Source: a virus
Strand: one strand, 5' to 3'
DNA length: 21,515 nt
IMG/VR virus record: IMGVR_UViG_3300027911_000075
Location: 1 to 21,515 of that record
Shown here: positions 10,178 to 17,939 of the stretch, piece after piece
Layout of the letters: each line of letters opens with the position of its first letter
How positions within the stretch are numbered: the first letter of the stretch is position 1
Notes under the pieces: generated by a model
What the model was told of the DNA's origin: nothing
Databases searched by the model: none
The model's input: only the letters and a program-made list of their open reading frames with translations
Made by a program: the position numbers and the translations under genes

Positions 10178-10671
10178 TGGAGCGCGGTCACCACAAGAAC
10201 AAGTTCAACACCACCGGCGAGGGCGATAAGCCCGTGGGCTATACCACGTCCACCGCTCACGAGCCCAGCGTGGCCAACCAGATCGGCGGCAGCGGCCGCA
10301 CAACCCGCGGGAGCCGCGGCCGGGGGCTGAATTTCCAGCTCTTGGCGGACGTGCTCGAGCGCGAAAGCGAGGACCCCAACGGTCTTAACATCGCGGAGGC
10401 GATCGTCACCGCCCTCAAGGGGGGCGACCTCGACCCCAAGACCAAGCTCCTGGCCCAGCTCGAGCTCCTGCAGTACATCCAGCCCAAGCTCAAGGCGATC
10501 GAGCACAAGGGCAAGGTCGAGCTCGATTCCGAGACCGCCGACGCGCGGCTGAACTACCTCTTGAGCAAACTTGGAGCACCCGGTGGCAATAAACCTGGAC
10601 AACCTGACGGCCAACGAGAAGCGGGAGCTGATCGAGCTGTGGGGTCTGGCCGAGACGAACCGCAAGCGTAA
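10177..10671 (+). CDS. terS: Terminase small subunit (probable)
   Basis: The ATG at 10177 shares one base with the previous TGA (TGATG). The 164-aa product has a polar, basic N-terminus and a GRTTRGSRGRGLNF stretch. A helical core follows, with IAEAIVTALKGGDLDPKTKLLAQLELLQYIQPKLKAIEH, typical of the helical small subunits that recognise phage DNA and feed it to the large subunit. The assignment rests on this core and on its position directly upstream of and overlapping terL. The polar C-terminus overlaps the first 89 bases of terL, which is long for this genome; the last residues may be non-essential. Confidence 0.75.
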   Translation: MERGHHKNKFNTTGEGDKPVGYTTSTAHEPSVANQIGGSGRTTRGSRGRGLNFQLLADVLERESEDPNGLNIAEAIVTALKGGDLDPKTKLLAQLELLQYIQPKLKAIEHKGKVELDSETADARLNYLLSKLGAPGGNKPGQPDGQREAGADRAVGSGRDEPQA

Positions 10672-12055
10672 TTGGCTCGCGACCTATCGGCCCTACAAGA
10701 AGCAGATCGCGTTCCACAACGCGGGCGCTCACTTCCGCGAGCGCTGCTTCCTGGCCGCCAACCAGTCCGGCAAGACCCTGTCGGCGGCCGCCGAGATCGC
10801 GATCCACGCCACCGGGCTCTATCCGGACTGGTGGGAGGGCTGGCGGTTTAACCGACCAACGGTCGGGATCGTCGGCTCCGAGTCCTTTGACCTGAACAAG
10901 CGCGGCCTGCAGCGGCTGCTGCTGGGGCGCGCGGACCAGAAGGAGGAGTGGGGCACGGGGACGATCCCCTACGCCCAGCTGGTGCGCTATACGATGGTCC
11001 AGGGGGTGCAGGACGCGGTCGCAACGATCACCGTCAAGCACGTCCCCAGCGGGGAGAACAGCGTCATCCAGCTCGCTTCCTACGAGCAGGGGCGCACCAA
11101 GTGGCAGGCCGACACCGTGGACTACGTGTTCATGGACGAGGAGCCGCCCAGCGACATATACTTCGAGGCCCTTACCCGGACTAACGTCTCGGGGGGCCCG
11201 ATAGCCATGACCTTCACGCCATTGTTGGGCGCCTCCCAGGTCGTGCGGCTGTTCCTCCCGATAACGGGGGAGCGGGCGCCCTCCCGGGAGCTGGTCACAA
11301 TGACGATCGACGACGCCGAGCACTACTCCCCGGAGGAGCGGGCGGCGATCATCGCGCAATACCCCGAGCACGAACGCGAGGCGCGCGCCTTCGGGCGCCC
11401 CGTTTTGGGGAGCGGTATGGTGTTCCCGGTGGCCGAGTCCGCCGTCCGGGTCGAGCCCTTCCAGATCCCCGACTACTGGGGACGGGTGCTGGGGATGGAC
11501 TTTGGGTACGACCACCCGACCGCGGGCGCTTGGTGCGCCTACGACGCCGATACGGACACGATCTACGTCTTCAAGACCTATCGGCGGTCCCGGGCGACGA
11601 TCAGCGAGAACGCCGCGAGCCTGCGGGCGCCAATGCCATGGATACCGGTCGCGTGGCCCCATGACGGGCTCCAGCACGACAAGCAGGCCGGGCGGGCGCT
11701 CAAGGACCTGTACAAGGACGCGGGGCTCAATATGGTCCCCAAGCACGCGACCTTTACCGAGAACGACATCAGCTCGTTCTCGTTCGAGGCCGGCATCACC
11801 GAGATGCTCGATCGGATGCAGACCGGGCGCCTCAAGGTGTTCTCGACCTGCACCGAGTTCTTCGAGGAGATGCGGGCCTACCACCGCAAGGACGGTAAGG
11901 TCGTCAAGGTCCTGGACGACGTCATAAGTGCCGTCCGGTACGCGATGATGATGCGCCGCTATGCCCGCTCCAAGCAAGAGCTGGCACCGCAAAAAACAAT
12001 CGGGGGCACGCCCCTGGTCTCGTTCGGGGTCCTTGATCCCGAGACGGGGTATTGA
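10583..12055 (+). CDS. terL: Terminase large subunit
   Basis: I prefer the GTG at 10583, seven bases after GGAG; a TTG at 10571 would add four residues. The 490-aa motor-nuclease has Walker A ANQSGKT at 59-65, Walker B VFMDEE at 182-187 and a coupling region with AMTFTPLLG. The C-terminal RNase H-like nuclease starts at MDFGYDHP (Asp306), and VLDDVISAVRY supplies acidic residues 445-446. It packages DNA through the portal and cuts concatemers. It is complete in length for the family and is followed by a strong terminator. Confidence 0.95.
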   Translation: MAINLDNLTANEKRELIELWGLAETNRKRNWLATYRPYKKQIAFHNAGAHFRERCFLAANQSGKTLSAAAEIAIHATGLYPDWWEGWRFNRPTVGIVGSESFDLNKRGLQRLLLGRADQKEEWGTGTIPYAQLVRYTMVQGVQDAVATITVKHVPSGENSVIQLASYEQGRTKWQADTVDYVFMDEEPPSDIYFEALTRTNVSGGPIAMTFTPLLGASQVVRLFLPITGERAPSRELVTMTIDDAEHYSPEERAAIIAQYPEHEREARAFGRPVLGSGMVFPVAESAVRVEPFQIPDYWGRVLGMDFGYDHPTAGAWCAYDADTDTIYVFKTYRRSRATISENAASLRAPMPWIPVAWPHDGLQHDKQAGRALKDLYKDAGLNMVPKHATFTENDISSFSFEAGITEMLDRMQTGRLKVFSTCTEFFEEMRAYHRKDGKVVKVLDDVISAVRYAMMMRRYARSKQELAPQKTIGGTPLVSFGVLDPETGY

Positions 12056-12087
12056 TTCAAGCAGCCGCTCAAGAGCTGTCTACGTTG

Positions 12088-12118
12088 AAGGGGCGCCGGC
12101 TGGCGCCCCTTCTCTTTT
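12088..12118 (+). terminator. Rho-independent terminator after terL
   Basis: AAGGGGCGCC (12088-12097) and GGCGCCCCTT (12102-12111) form a perfect 10-bp stem with a four-base loop, followed by CTCTTTT. It stands 33 bases after the terL stop. Downstream head genes therefore need read-through, antitermination or their own promoter. Confidence 0.85.
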
Positions 12119-12144
12119 CCAAAACATAGATCACGAGGTAATAC

Positions 12145-12546
12145 ATGAGCGACCAAGAGAGCCCCAAGGAAGTTGAAAAGACCGAGGCCCCTGAGAAGAT
12201 CGAGGGCCCCAAACCCGAGCCCCGTCAGATCACCCCCGAGGAGGGCGTCGTCGCCACCCACGCGAACGTCATCGCCAGCCACGCCCAGGCGATCCAGCAG
12301 GGGCTTTCCACCGGGCTCCCGCTCAAGGTGCTGCAGGTCCACGTGGACGCGATCACGAGCCACGCCCTGGATATGGGCGACGCCGCGGAGCAGGCGGCCG
12401 CCAGCAAGCTCCCCGCCGAGCCCGAGACGAAGACCGTCCTGGTGCCGGCCAAGCCGGACTATACGTTGGCGCTCCTGGCCGCGCTCGGCGGCGCCTTTGG
12501 GGGCGTTCTCCTGGCCGCCATCACCCACGCGCAGCATTTGATCTAA
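12145..12546 (+). CDS. Hypothetical protein with C-terminal membrane segment (133 aa)
   Basis: The ATG at 12145 has GAGGTAA upstream. The first 30 residues are acidic and Pro/Lys-rich (likely disordered). A helical part rich in Ala, His and Gln follows (VVATHANVIASHAQAIQQG), and residues 106-128 (TLALLAALGGAFGGVLLAA) form one membrane-spanning segment close to the C-terminus. A tail-anchored protein between terL and portal is unusual. It might be a holin-like or membrane-docking protein, but no family is recognised. Confidence 0.7.
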   Translation: MSDQESPKEVEKTEAPEKIEGPKPEPRQITPEEGVVATHANVIASHAQAIQQGLSTGLPLKVLQVHVDAITSHALDMGDAAEQAAASKLPAEPETKTVLVPAKPDYTLALLAALGGAFGGVLLAAITHAQHLI

Positions 12547-12553
12547 GCGGCTG

Positions 12554-14881
12554 ATGCAAACCGGATCCCCGGACTTCCCGAGCACAGAGGACCCCATCCC
12601 CAACCAGGGGGAGGGGTCTGCGGCCCCCGACACCGAGCAGGTGCCGGAGGACAAGCTCAACGCCTTCGGGCGGAGCCTTGCCAAAAAGAGGGACGAGTGG
12701 ATCCGGGCCCGCCATTCTCAGGGGATTGACAAGCGCTGGACCGACGACCTCGACCAGTACCACATGAAGGACAACGCAAACCGGGCCGCCAGCCAGATGA
12801 TGGAGGCGGTTGAGCAGGGGTTCCCGGTCATGCAGGGCCACGCCAAGCCCACCCGCTCGACGATCTTTATCGGGCTCACGCGCCAAAAGAGCAACGCCGC
12901 CGAGGCCCGGCTCTCCGACATCCTGCTCCCGACGGACGACCGGAACTGGGGCATCCAGCCGACGCCGATCCCGGAGCTCGTTTCCGCAATGGGCAGCAGC
13001 GAGATAGCCAAGGACCCCCGCACGCAGCAGGCAATGATCGGGGACGACGGCAAGCCCCTGCAGGTCAAGCAGGTCGCTGCCCATATACACCAGATCGCGA
13101 GCCAAGCATCGGATGCGATGCAGGCCGAGATCGACCAGCAGCTCAACGTCTCGGACTACAACGGCGAGCTGCGCAAGATGATCCACGACGCGGTCGTGCT
13201 CGGCACGGGCGTGATGAAGGGACCGATCGTAACGAACCGGACCCGGCGCGCGTGGCGCCAGGGGCAGGACCAGCAGGGCCAGCCCTTTTACGAGATGCTA
13301 TTTCAGGAGGAGCTGGCTCCGGCCAGCTTCCACCGTGACCCGCGCAATATCTTCACGGACCCCGCTGCTGGTGACAACCACCACGAGGGGGAGGGGATAT
13401 TTGAGCGGGGTATTCAGACGGGCAAGCAGGTGCGTGCGCTTGCCAAGCAGCCGGGGTACAACCTAGATCAACTCCGGCGGGTCTTGCAGGAAGGACCACG
13501 TCGTTCTGCGACGTTCGAGCGGCCACAAGAAGGGCCCGACAAAGATCGGGACGTGAGCTACCTGAACAAGAACTTCGAGGTCTGGGAGTACTGGGGCGAG
13601 ATCGACCGGGAGGATGCGGCGGCCGCGGGCGTTGATGTCGATGTGGATGACGAGCTGGACGTAGTGTCCGCCTGCGTCGTCATGATCAACGAGACCGTGG
13701 TCAAGGCGTTCCTGAACCCGCTCGACGACGGCGACCTGCCGTACGATTTCTATCAGTGGGAAAAAGTCACCGGGTCCCCTTGGGGGTACGGTGTTCCCTA
13801 TCTGATGCGCGCCCAGCAAAAGGTGATCAACAGCTCCTGGCGTCAGCTGATGGATAACCTCGGGATCACGGCCGGTCCCCAGATTATCGTCAAGCGCCGG
13901 ATGATCACGCCTGCAGACCAGAGCTGGGACCTTACGTCCCGCAAGATATGGTATGCCAGCGACGACGTCGCCGACGTCAAGCAGGCCTTCGCCGCGGTCG
14001 AGTTCGAGTCCCACGCGGACGAGCTCATCAAGGTCATTGAGTTCGCCATGAAGCTGGTGGACGAAGAGACCGCGGTCCCGATGCTCGCCCAGGGCGAAAA
14101 GGGCTCCGCGCCCGACACCGTCGGCGGGATGCAGATGCTGCTCAACTCGAGCAACGTCGTGCTCCGCCGGCTCGTCAAGCAGTTCGACGACGACATCACC
14201 CGCCCCCACATCCGGCGGTACTACGACTACAACATGCTGTACAACCCCAAGAACGAAATCAAGGGGGACTTCAGCATCGACGCCCGGGGTAGCTCCGCGC
14301 TCCTCGTGCGCGACATCCAGAACCAGGCCTTCCTTTCCCTGTTGCAGGCGGGCGCGAACCCGACCTACGGGGTCTTCCTCGATCTCAAGAAGCTGTTCGA
14401 GAAGGCGCTCCAGGCGCAGCATATCGACCCCCAGGACATCATGGCCTCGGACGCCGAGATCCAGCAGCGCCAGCAGGCCCAACAGCAGGCCGCGCAGCAG
14501 CAGCAAAACCCGGCGATCCAGGTCGCGCAGATCAAGGCCCAGTCCGAAGCCCAGCGCACCCAGGCCAACGCCCAGGCGGAGCAGCTCAAGAGCCAGACCG
14601 TCCTGCAGCAGGCCCAGCTCGACCACGCGGTCGAGATCGAGAAGCTCCAGGCCCAGAAGGAGATCCTCATGCTTACACTCGCGAGCAAGGAAAACGTCTC
14701 CCTCGAGCAGATCCGCGCTGAGCTCGCCAAGACCGTTATCAACACCAACACCCAGAAAGAGCTCGGCGCCGCCAAGCACCATCTGGAAACCCAGGCGCAG
14801 CTCGCCAACCCGAGCCCGGACGCATCAAAGCCAGGGCCCTATGACCAATCCAGCGCCCCCTCCGGGCCCCCAGGAGCGTAA
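12554..14881 (+). CDS. Portal protein (large, P22/SU10-like)
   Basis: This 775-aa protein starts at an ATG with only a weak ribosome-binding site. It fits a large podovirus-type portal: an N-terminal helical region with SLAKKRDEWIRARHSQG, a DRNWGIQPTPIPEL region, a long wing/stem domain with SPWGYGVPYLMRAQQKVINSSWRQLMDNLG, and a conserved clip/crown part with GGMQMLLNSSNVVLRRLVKQFDD and a FLSLLQAGANPTYG segment. Residues from about 630 on are Gln/Ala-rich and strongly helical, comparable in position to the long barrel helices of P22 gp1. It forms the DNA channel at one vertex, on which TerL docks. Location and length agree. Confidence 0.9.
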   Translation: MQTGSPDFPSTEDPIPNQGEGSAAPDTEQVPEDKLNAFGRSLAKKRDEWIRARHSQGIDKRWTDDLDQYHMKDNANRAASQMMEAVEQGFPVMQGHAKPTRSTIFIGLTRQKSNAAEARLSDILLPTDDRNWGIQPTPIPELVSAMGSSEIAKDPRTQQAMIGDDGKPLQVKQVAAHIHQIASQASDAMQAEIDQQLNVSDYNGELRKMIHDAVVLGTGVMKGPIVTNRTRRAWRQGQDQQGQPFYEMLFQEELAPASFHRDPRNIFTDPAAGDNHHEGEGIFERGIQTGKQVRALAKQPGYNLDQLRRVLQEGPRRSATFERPQEGPDKDRDVSYLNKNFEVWEYWGEIDREDAAAAGVDVDVDDELDVVSACVVMINETVVKAFLNPLDDGDLPYDFYQWEKVTGSPWGYGVPYLMRAQQKVINSSWRQLMDNLGITAGPQIIVKRRMITPADQSWDLTSRKIWYASDDVADVKQAFAAVEFESHADELIKVIEFAMKLVDEETAVPMLAQGEKGSAPDTVGGMQMLLNSSNVVLRRLVKQFDDDITRPHIRRYYDYNMLYNPKNEIKGDFSIDARGSSALLVRDIQNQAFLSLLQAGANPTYGVFLDLKKLFEKALQAQHIDPQDIMASDAEIQQRQQAQQQAAQQQQNPAIQVAQIKAQSEAQRTQANAQAEQLKSQTVLQQAQLDHAVEIEKLQAQKEILMLTLASKENVSLEQIRAELAKTVINTNTQKELGAAKHHLETQAQLANPSPDASKPGPYDQSSAPSGPPGA

Positions 14882-14884
14882 AGC

Positions 14885-15361
14885 ATGGCCACTCGTAACC
14901 CAACAGTTGACTTCGGAAAGGGCGCCGCGACCTCCGGGGACCGGTCCGTCGTTCGGTGCTACTGGTCCGGCATCGCCGCCGCCACGAGCGATATAGGGGC
15001 CCCGGTCTCTTTTGCGGAGTGGATCGATTGGTCGGTGCAGTTCGCGACACTGAACCTCGCTACCGGGGTCGCGTCCACGCTGGACGCGGCCTCGACGCTC
15101 TCGCTCTACGGCTCCAACGACTATATCCCGGCGGCGGAGGAGAACGGCAACGTCGCCAACGCCGGAACGTGGTCGATCGTGGCGAGCTCCTCAGGGACCG
15201 CAACCACGATGACCGCCAACACCGCGGGCCAGATCTTTTACGGCTACGAGCGGCCCCTATGGCTGCGCTTGGCCTACAGCGCCGGTAACGGTACCGGCAC
15301 CGCCGTCCTGAACGCGGTGCTGATCGGCACCCGTCTCCAACCCAACATCACCGGGGGCTAA
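14885..15361 (+). CDS. Putative virion protein (158 aa)
   Basis: The ATG at 14885 has AGGAG eight bases upstream, inside the end of the portal gene. The product has little charge and is rich in Ala, Thr, Ser and Gly, with beta-type segments (WIDWSVQFATLNLATG, STLSLYGSNDYIPA, PLWLRLAYSAGNGTG). This composition is usual for capsid decoration or tail-associated beta proteins. Cys occurs once. No specific family was recognised. Its place directly after portal makes a structural role likely. Confidence 0.75.
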   Translation: MATRNPTVDFGKGAATSGDRSVVRCYWSGIAAATSDIGAPVSFAEWIDWSVQFATLNLATGVASTLDAASTLSLYGSNDYIPAAEENGNVANAGTWSIVASSSGTATTMTANTAGQIFYGYERPLWLRLAYSAGNGTGTAVLNAVLIGTRLQPNITGG

Positions 15362-15363
15362 CT

Positions 15364-15591
15364 ATGTTCTCAGCAATCACCGCAAAGATTGCGGCCTTTG
15401 AAGCCGCAGCCAAGTCCGACGCCCAGGCGGTAGCCGCCGAAGCCCTATCGCTCTACCAGGAGATCGAGTCGATCTTCTCCCTCCAGCACGCCCGCGACCT
15501 GTTTGCCCGGGTGAAGGCGGCGGCAGTGGTCGAGGCCAAGGAGGAGATCGCGGAGGTCACTGCCCCGGACCAAGCCGAAGCCACCGAGTAA
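15364..15591 (+). CDS. Small helical protein (75 aa)
   Basis: The ATG at 15364 follows GGGGGCTAACT. The product is 75 aa, almost wholly helical by composition: Ala-, Glu- and Lys-rich (AITAKIAAFEAAAKSDAQAVAAEALSLYQEIESIFS, then a second helix with ARVKAAAVVEAKEEIAEV) and an acidic end. A two-helix coiled coil is likely. No family or role could be assigned; it may assist assembly. Confidence 0.7.
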   Translation: MFSAITAKIAAFEAAAKSDAQAVAAEALSLYQEIESIFSLQHARDLFARVKAAAVVEAKEEIAEVTAPDQAEATE

Positions 15592-15596
15592 TTCCG

Positions 15597-16031
15597 GTGG
15601 ACGTGATCCTCAAGAAAATAAGCTGCGACGAGCACGGGTACTTTGGGGACCTGCAAACGACCTCGGGCTCGCACCTCGTGTTTGTCGGGTCCCATGCCTA
15701 CCAAGGGGATGAGGGGAGCTGGGACATGAAGGTCCAGCCCGGGTCCTACGACTGCGTGCGCAAGCCCTGCCGCATCATGGACGGCCCGAACCACACCCTC
15801 GGGGAGTTCTTCGAGAGCTTTGAGGTCGAGGGCGTCGCCGGCCACACCGGGATCCTTCTCGGACACAAGGGGAACTGGCCCCAGATCGATTCGGACGGTT
15901 GCTTCATTTTTGGGCTTTCCATAGGGGTCCTCAACGAGCAGCCCGCTGTCATGCACTCCGCGTCCGCGATGCTGCAGTTCATGGGCTCCCAATCGGGGGC
16001 CCCACGATTTACCCTCACCGTTCTTGCGTAG
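15597..16031 (+). CDS. DUF5675-family protein
   Basis: The start is GTG at 15597 (GTG 15603 is an in-frame alternative); the ribosome-binding site is poor. The 144-aa product shows the DUF5675 layout: an early strand region, PGSYDCVRKPC (48-58), FEVEGVAGHTGILLGH (75-90), KGNWPQIDSDGCFIFG (91-106) and a final strand. The arrangement of a GHTGI histidine followed by DS-GC recalls the His/Cys region of YkuD-type L,D-transpeptidases, although no catalytic role is proven for the family. Members are frequent in phages near lysis or structural genes. Here it is followed by a membrane protein and an HExxH protein. Confidence 0.8.
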   Translation: MDVILKKISCDEHGYFGDLQTTSGSHLVFVGSHAYQGDEGSWDMKVQPGSYDCVRKPCRIMDGPNHTLGEFFESFEVEGVAGHTGILLGHKGNWPQIDSDGCFIFGLSIGVLNEQPAVMHSASAMLQFMGSQSGAPRFTLTVLA

Positions 16032-16343
16032 ATGCCTATGGACATAACTACCAGGGACTGGATCGAGCTCATCGGGGTGGTGATACTACCCATCGTCGGG
16101 TTCGTTCTCAGTCTCATCCTTCACAGCTTCCGCTCCCAGCTCAAGGAGCTTCAGAAAACCGACGGGGACCTCGCCGCCAAGATCGAGTCCCTGCAAAAGG
16201 AGTATGCAACGTGGCACGCGGAACTACCGGAAAAGTACGCAAGGCGGGACGACCTGGAGCGGACGTTCAACCAGCTGAGCTCGGCGATCCTTCGGGTGGA
16301 CGAGAAGCTGGACAGGATCCTGCACCGCAACCAGCAAGACTGA
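16032..16343 (+). CDS. Membrane-anchored coiled-coil protein (spanin- or holin-like)
   Basis: The ATG at 16032 directly follows the previous stop; an ATG two codons later is equally possible. The 103-aa product has one membrane span at residues 11-30 (IELIGVVILPIVGFVLSLIL), followed by a long helix (SFRSQLKELQKTDGDLAAKIESLQ and LSSAILRVDEKLDRIL). This N-terminal anchor with a coiled coil is the layout of inner-membrane spanin subunits and of some proteins annotated as holins or DUF2730. No outer-membrane partner is nested in it, which weakens the spanin reading. Confidence 0.7.
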   Translation: MPMDITTRDWIELIGVVILPIVGFVLSLILHSFRSQLKELQKTDGDLAAKIESLQKEYATWHAELPEKYARRDDLERTFNQLSSAILRVDEKLDRILHRNQQD

Positions 16344-16744
16344 GGAAACCCAAGCCCCTGAAGAACCCGCTCGGTGCACAGCACATCGAGTTCTTCGACC
16401 GCTGCATCCAGACGTGGCAGCGGGTGCTAAACCTCTCGGACTGGCGGATCGTGAAGGACCCGACCCCCAGCAAGTTCATGGCGGAGGTCTTCAAGTTCGA
16501 GGACGTCCACAAGCTGGTGAAGTACCGCATCGGCACCGACTTCGGGAACACCGAGGTGACGGAACAGAGCCTCGAGGACACAGCGATCCACGAGCTCCTG
16601 CACATCCGGCTGCACACCCTTATCAAGGCGGTCGCGGAGAAGGGGGAGTTCTCGGAGGAAGTCGCCGAGAAGGAGCACGAGATCATCGTGGTCCTGTCCC
16701 CGCTCCTGCAGCGCCTGGGGCACCTGGAGAGGACCGCGCAATGA
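16340..16744 (+). CDS. HExxH zinc-metallopeptidase-like protein (CTG start?)
   Basis: The open frame has homology-like content from just after the previous stop: HIEFFDRCIQTWQRVLNLSDWRI, then a strand region (MAEVFKFEDVHKLVKYRIG), then TAIHELLHIRLHTL with HELLH at 84-88, and EVAEKEHEI downstream that could give the third zinc ligand. Similar phage proteins with a W-RLGL-DW start and HExLH exist, of unknown substrate. No ATG, GTG or TTG occurs before residue 29. CTG at 16340, overlapping the preceding TGA as CTGA, is the best start; otherwise the chain is made by reinitiation or frameshift. The ATG at 16478 would cut away the conserved first part. Confidence 0.75.
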   Translation: MRKPKPLKNPLGAQHIEFFDRCIQTWQRVLNLSDWRIVKDPTPSKFMAEVFKFEDVHKLVKYRIGTDFGNTEVTEQSLEDTAIHELLHIRLHTLIKAVAEKGEFSEEVAEKEHEIIVVLSPLLQRLGHLERTAQ

Positions 16745-16965
16745 ACGGGCTCCTGAACATGAACTGGATGAGCGGCGACAGCGTCGAGCTCATGCGGTGG
16801 GTCACGGTCGAGCTCGAGAACAAGCGGGTACAGCTCGAGCGGATCGGCCTGACACATGACGAGACCCAGGTCCTTCGTGGCGAGATCAAGATACTCAAGA
16901 ACCTCCTTGCGCAGCCGGACATGGCTGCCCAGGGGCAAGTGGGGTCGCACCCGGACTGGGATTGA
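16741..16965 (+). CDS. Small helical protein (74 aa)
   Basis: The ATG overlaps the previous TGA (ATGA). The 74-aa product has a Met-rich start (MNGLLNMNWM) and one long charged helix (SVELMRWVTVELENKRVQLERIGLTHDETQVLRGEIKILKNLLAQ), likely a coiled coil, then a short polar tail. No family was recognised. It closes the group of small genes between portal and scaffold; a hairpin follows. Confidence 0.7.
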   Translation: MNGLLNMNWMSGDSVELMRWVTVELENKRVQLERIGLTHDETQVLRGEIKILKNLLAQPDMAAQGQVGSHPDWD

Positions 16966-16996
16966 GTCCAGTCCCGATGGGATCCCGAACATAGTG

Positions 16997-17012
16997 CCCC
17001 GCCCCCGCGGGG
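16997..17012 (+). other. GC-rich hairpin before the scaffold gene
   Basis: CCCCGC (16997-17002) and GCGGGG (17007-17012) form a 6-bp stem with a four-base loop, followed by TTGAATAA, a weak T-tract at best. It lies 25 bases before the scaffold GTG. It may be a weak terminator or an RNA processing or protection site that lets scaffold and capsid be made in different amounts from the genes upstream. Confidence 0.5.
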
Positions 17013-17036
17013 TTGAATAACCGAGCCGAGGAACAA

Positions 17037-17921
17037 GTGGACGAGAACACGACTGCCCAAGAGCAGGATGGTAACGAAGAGATCAAGACACAGGAGGAGC
17101 TATCCCAAGCGTGGCTGGAGGAGTCCGAGCGTCGGACGAGTCCGGATTCTGCCCCGGTCGCCAAGACCGGGCCTGGGCCCGCGGAGACGCCGGCCGAGGA
17201 ACAGGTCGAGCTACCTGCCGAGTTGCGGGAGGCTTTGACGAAGGTCGATAGCCTGAAGTCCCTGGTCGATAACCTTCAGCATCAGGTAAAGAGCAGCGAC
17301 GGTCGAGTCCAGGCGCTCCAACGCGAACTGGCTATATCGAAGTCGGCGACCCAAAGCGTAGCGCGGGCGCCGAACGAGCAGGCGGTGCGGGCAGCGTCCG
17401 CAAGCCTGGACAAATGGTCGAAGCTCAAGGACGAGTTCCCCGAGTGGGGGAGCGCGGTCGAGGAGCTGGTAGAGCACGCAAAGAACGAGGCGCCGGCGGT
17501 TGACCTTAGTCCGCTACAGCTGGAGATACAAAACCAGATCAACGGTATTGTGCAGCAGTTCTCCCGCGCGGTCGAGGAGGCAAAGCTCTTTGGTGCCTAC
17601 AAGAACTACAAGCAGGTCGTCAACTCCCCCGAGTTCGTCGACTGGTGGAAGCAGCAGCCGGGCCAGATCCAGCAGCTGACCGCCAGCGTCGCAGCGGAGG
17701 ACGCGATACACGCCCTGGACCTCTTCTCTGCGCACCAGCAGAAGGTCCGGGACGCCAACCGTAACGTGACCCAGGAGCGCAGCACGCGCTTGGCCGCGGC
17801 AGCGGTTCCGGCCCGAAAGACCGGGGCCCCGCCGCCCAAGGATCAGCGCGAACTCTCGGCTGCGGAGATCTGGGCAGCAGAAGCAGCGCGCCGCGAGGAA
17901 GCTCGCAAGGCGCGAACCTAA
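17037..17921 (+). CDS. Scaffolding protein (probable)
   Basis: I chose the GTG at 17037 because GAGGAA lies about five bases before it; a TTG at 17013 lacks a site and sits against the hairpin. The 294-aa product is highly charged and helical: an acidic Glu/Gln-rich N-terminus, a coiled coil (REALTKVDSLKSLVDNLQHQV), a central region with LDKWSKLKDEFPEWGSAVEELVEHA and FVDWWKQQPGQIQQL, and a basic C-terminal helix (EIWAAEAARREEARKART). Acidic front, coiled coil and basic tail directly upstream of the capsid gene fit a P22-type scaffold, whose C-terminal helix binds coat protein. No protease motif is seen. Confidence 0.82.
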   Translation: MDENTTAQEQDGNEEIKTQEELSQAWLEESERRTSPDSAPVAKTGPGPAETPAEEQVELPAELREALTKVDSLKSLVDNLQHQVKSSDGRVQALQRELAISKSATQSVARAPNEQAVRAASASLDKWSKLKDEFPEWGSAVEELVEHAKNEAPAVDLSPLQLEIQNQINGIVQQFSRAVEEAKLFGAYKNYKQVVNSPEFVDWWKQQPGQIQQLTASVAAEDAIHALDLFSAHQQKVRDANRNVTQERSTRLAAAAVPARKTGAPPPKDQRELSAAEIWAAEAARREEARKART

Positions 17922-17939
17922 AACACAAGGAGAACTATC

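Noticed and set aside
10490-11992. Leftward 500-codon open frame
   Set aside because: It is antisense to terL, which has clear Walker and nuclease motifs.
13463-14782. Leftward 439-codon open frame
   Set aside because: It is antisense to the portal gene; the Leu/Val/Asp-rich product has no recognisable domain.
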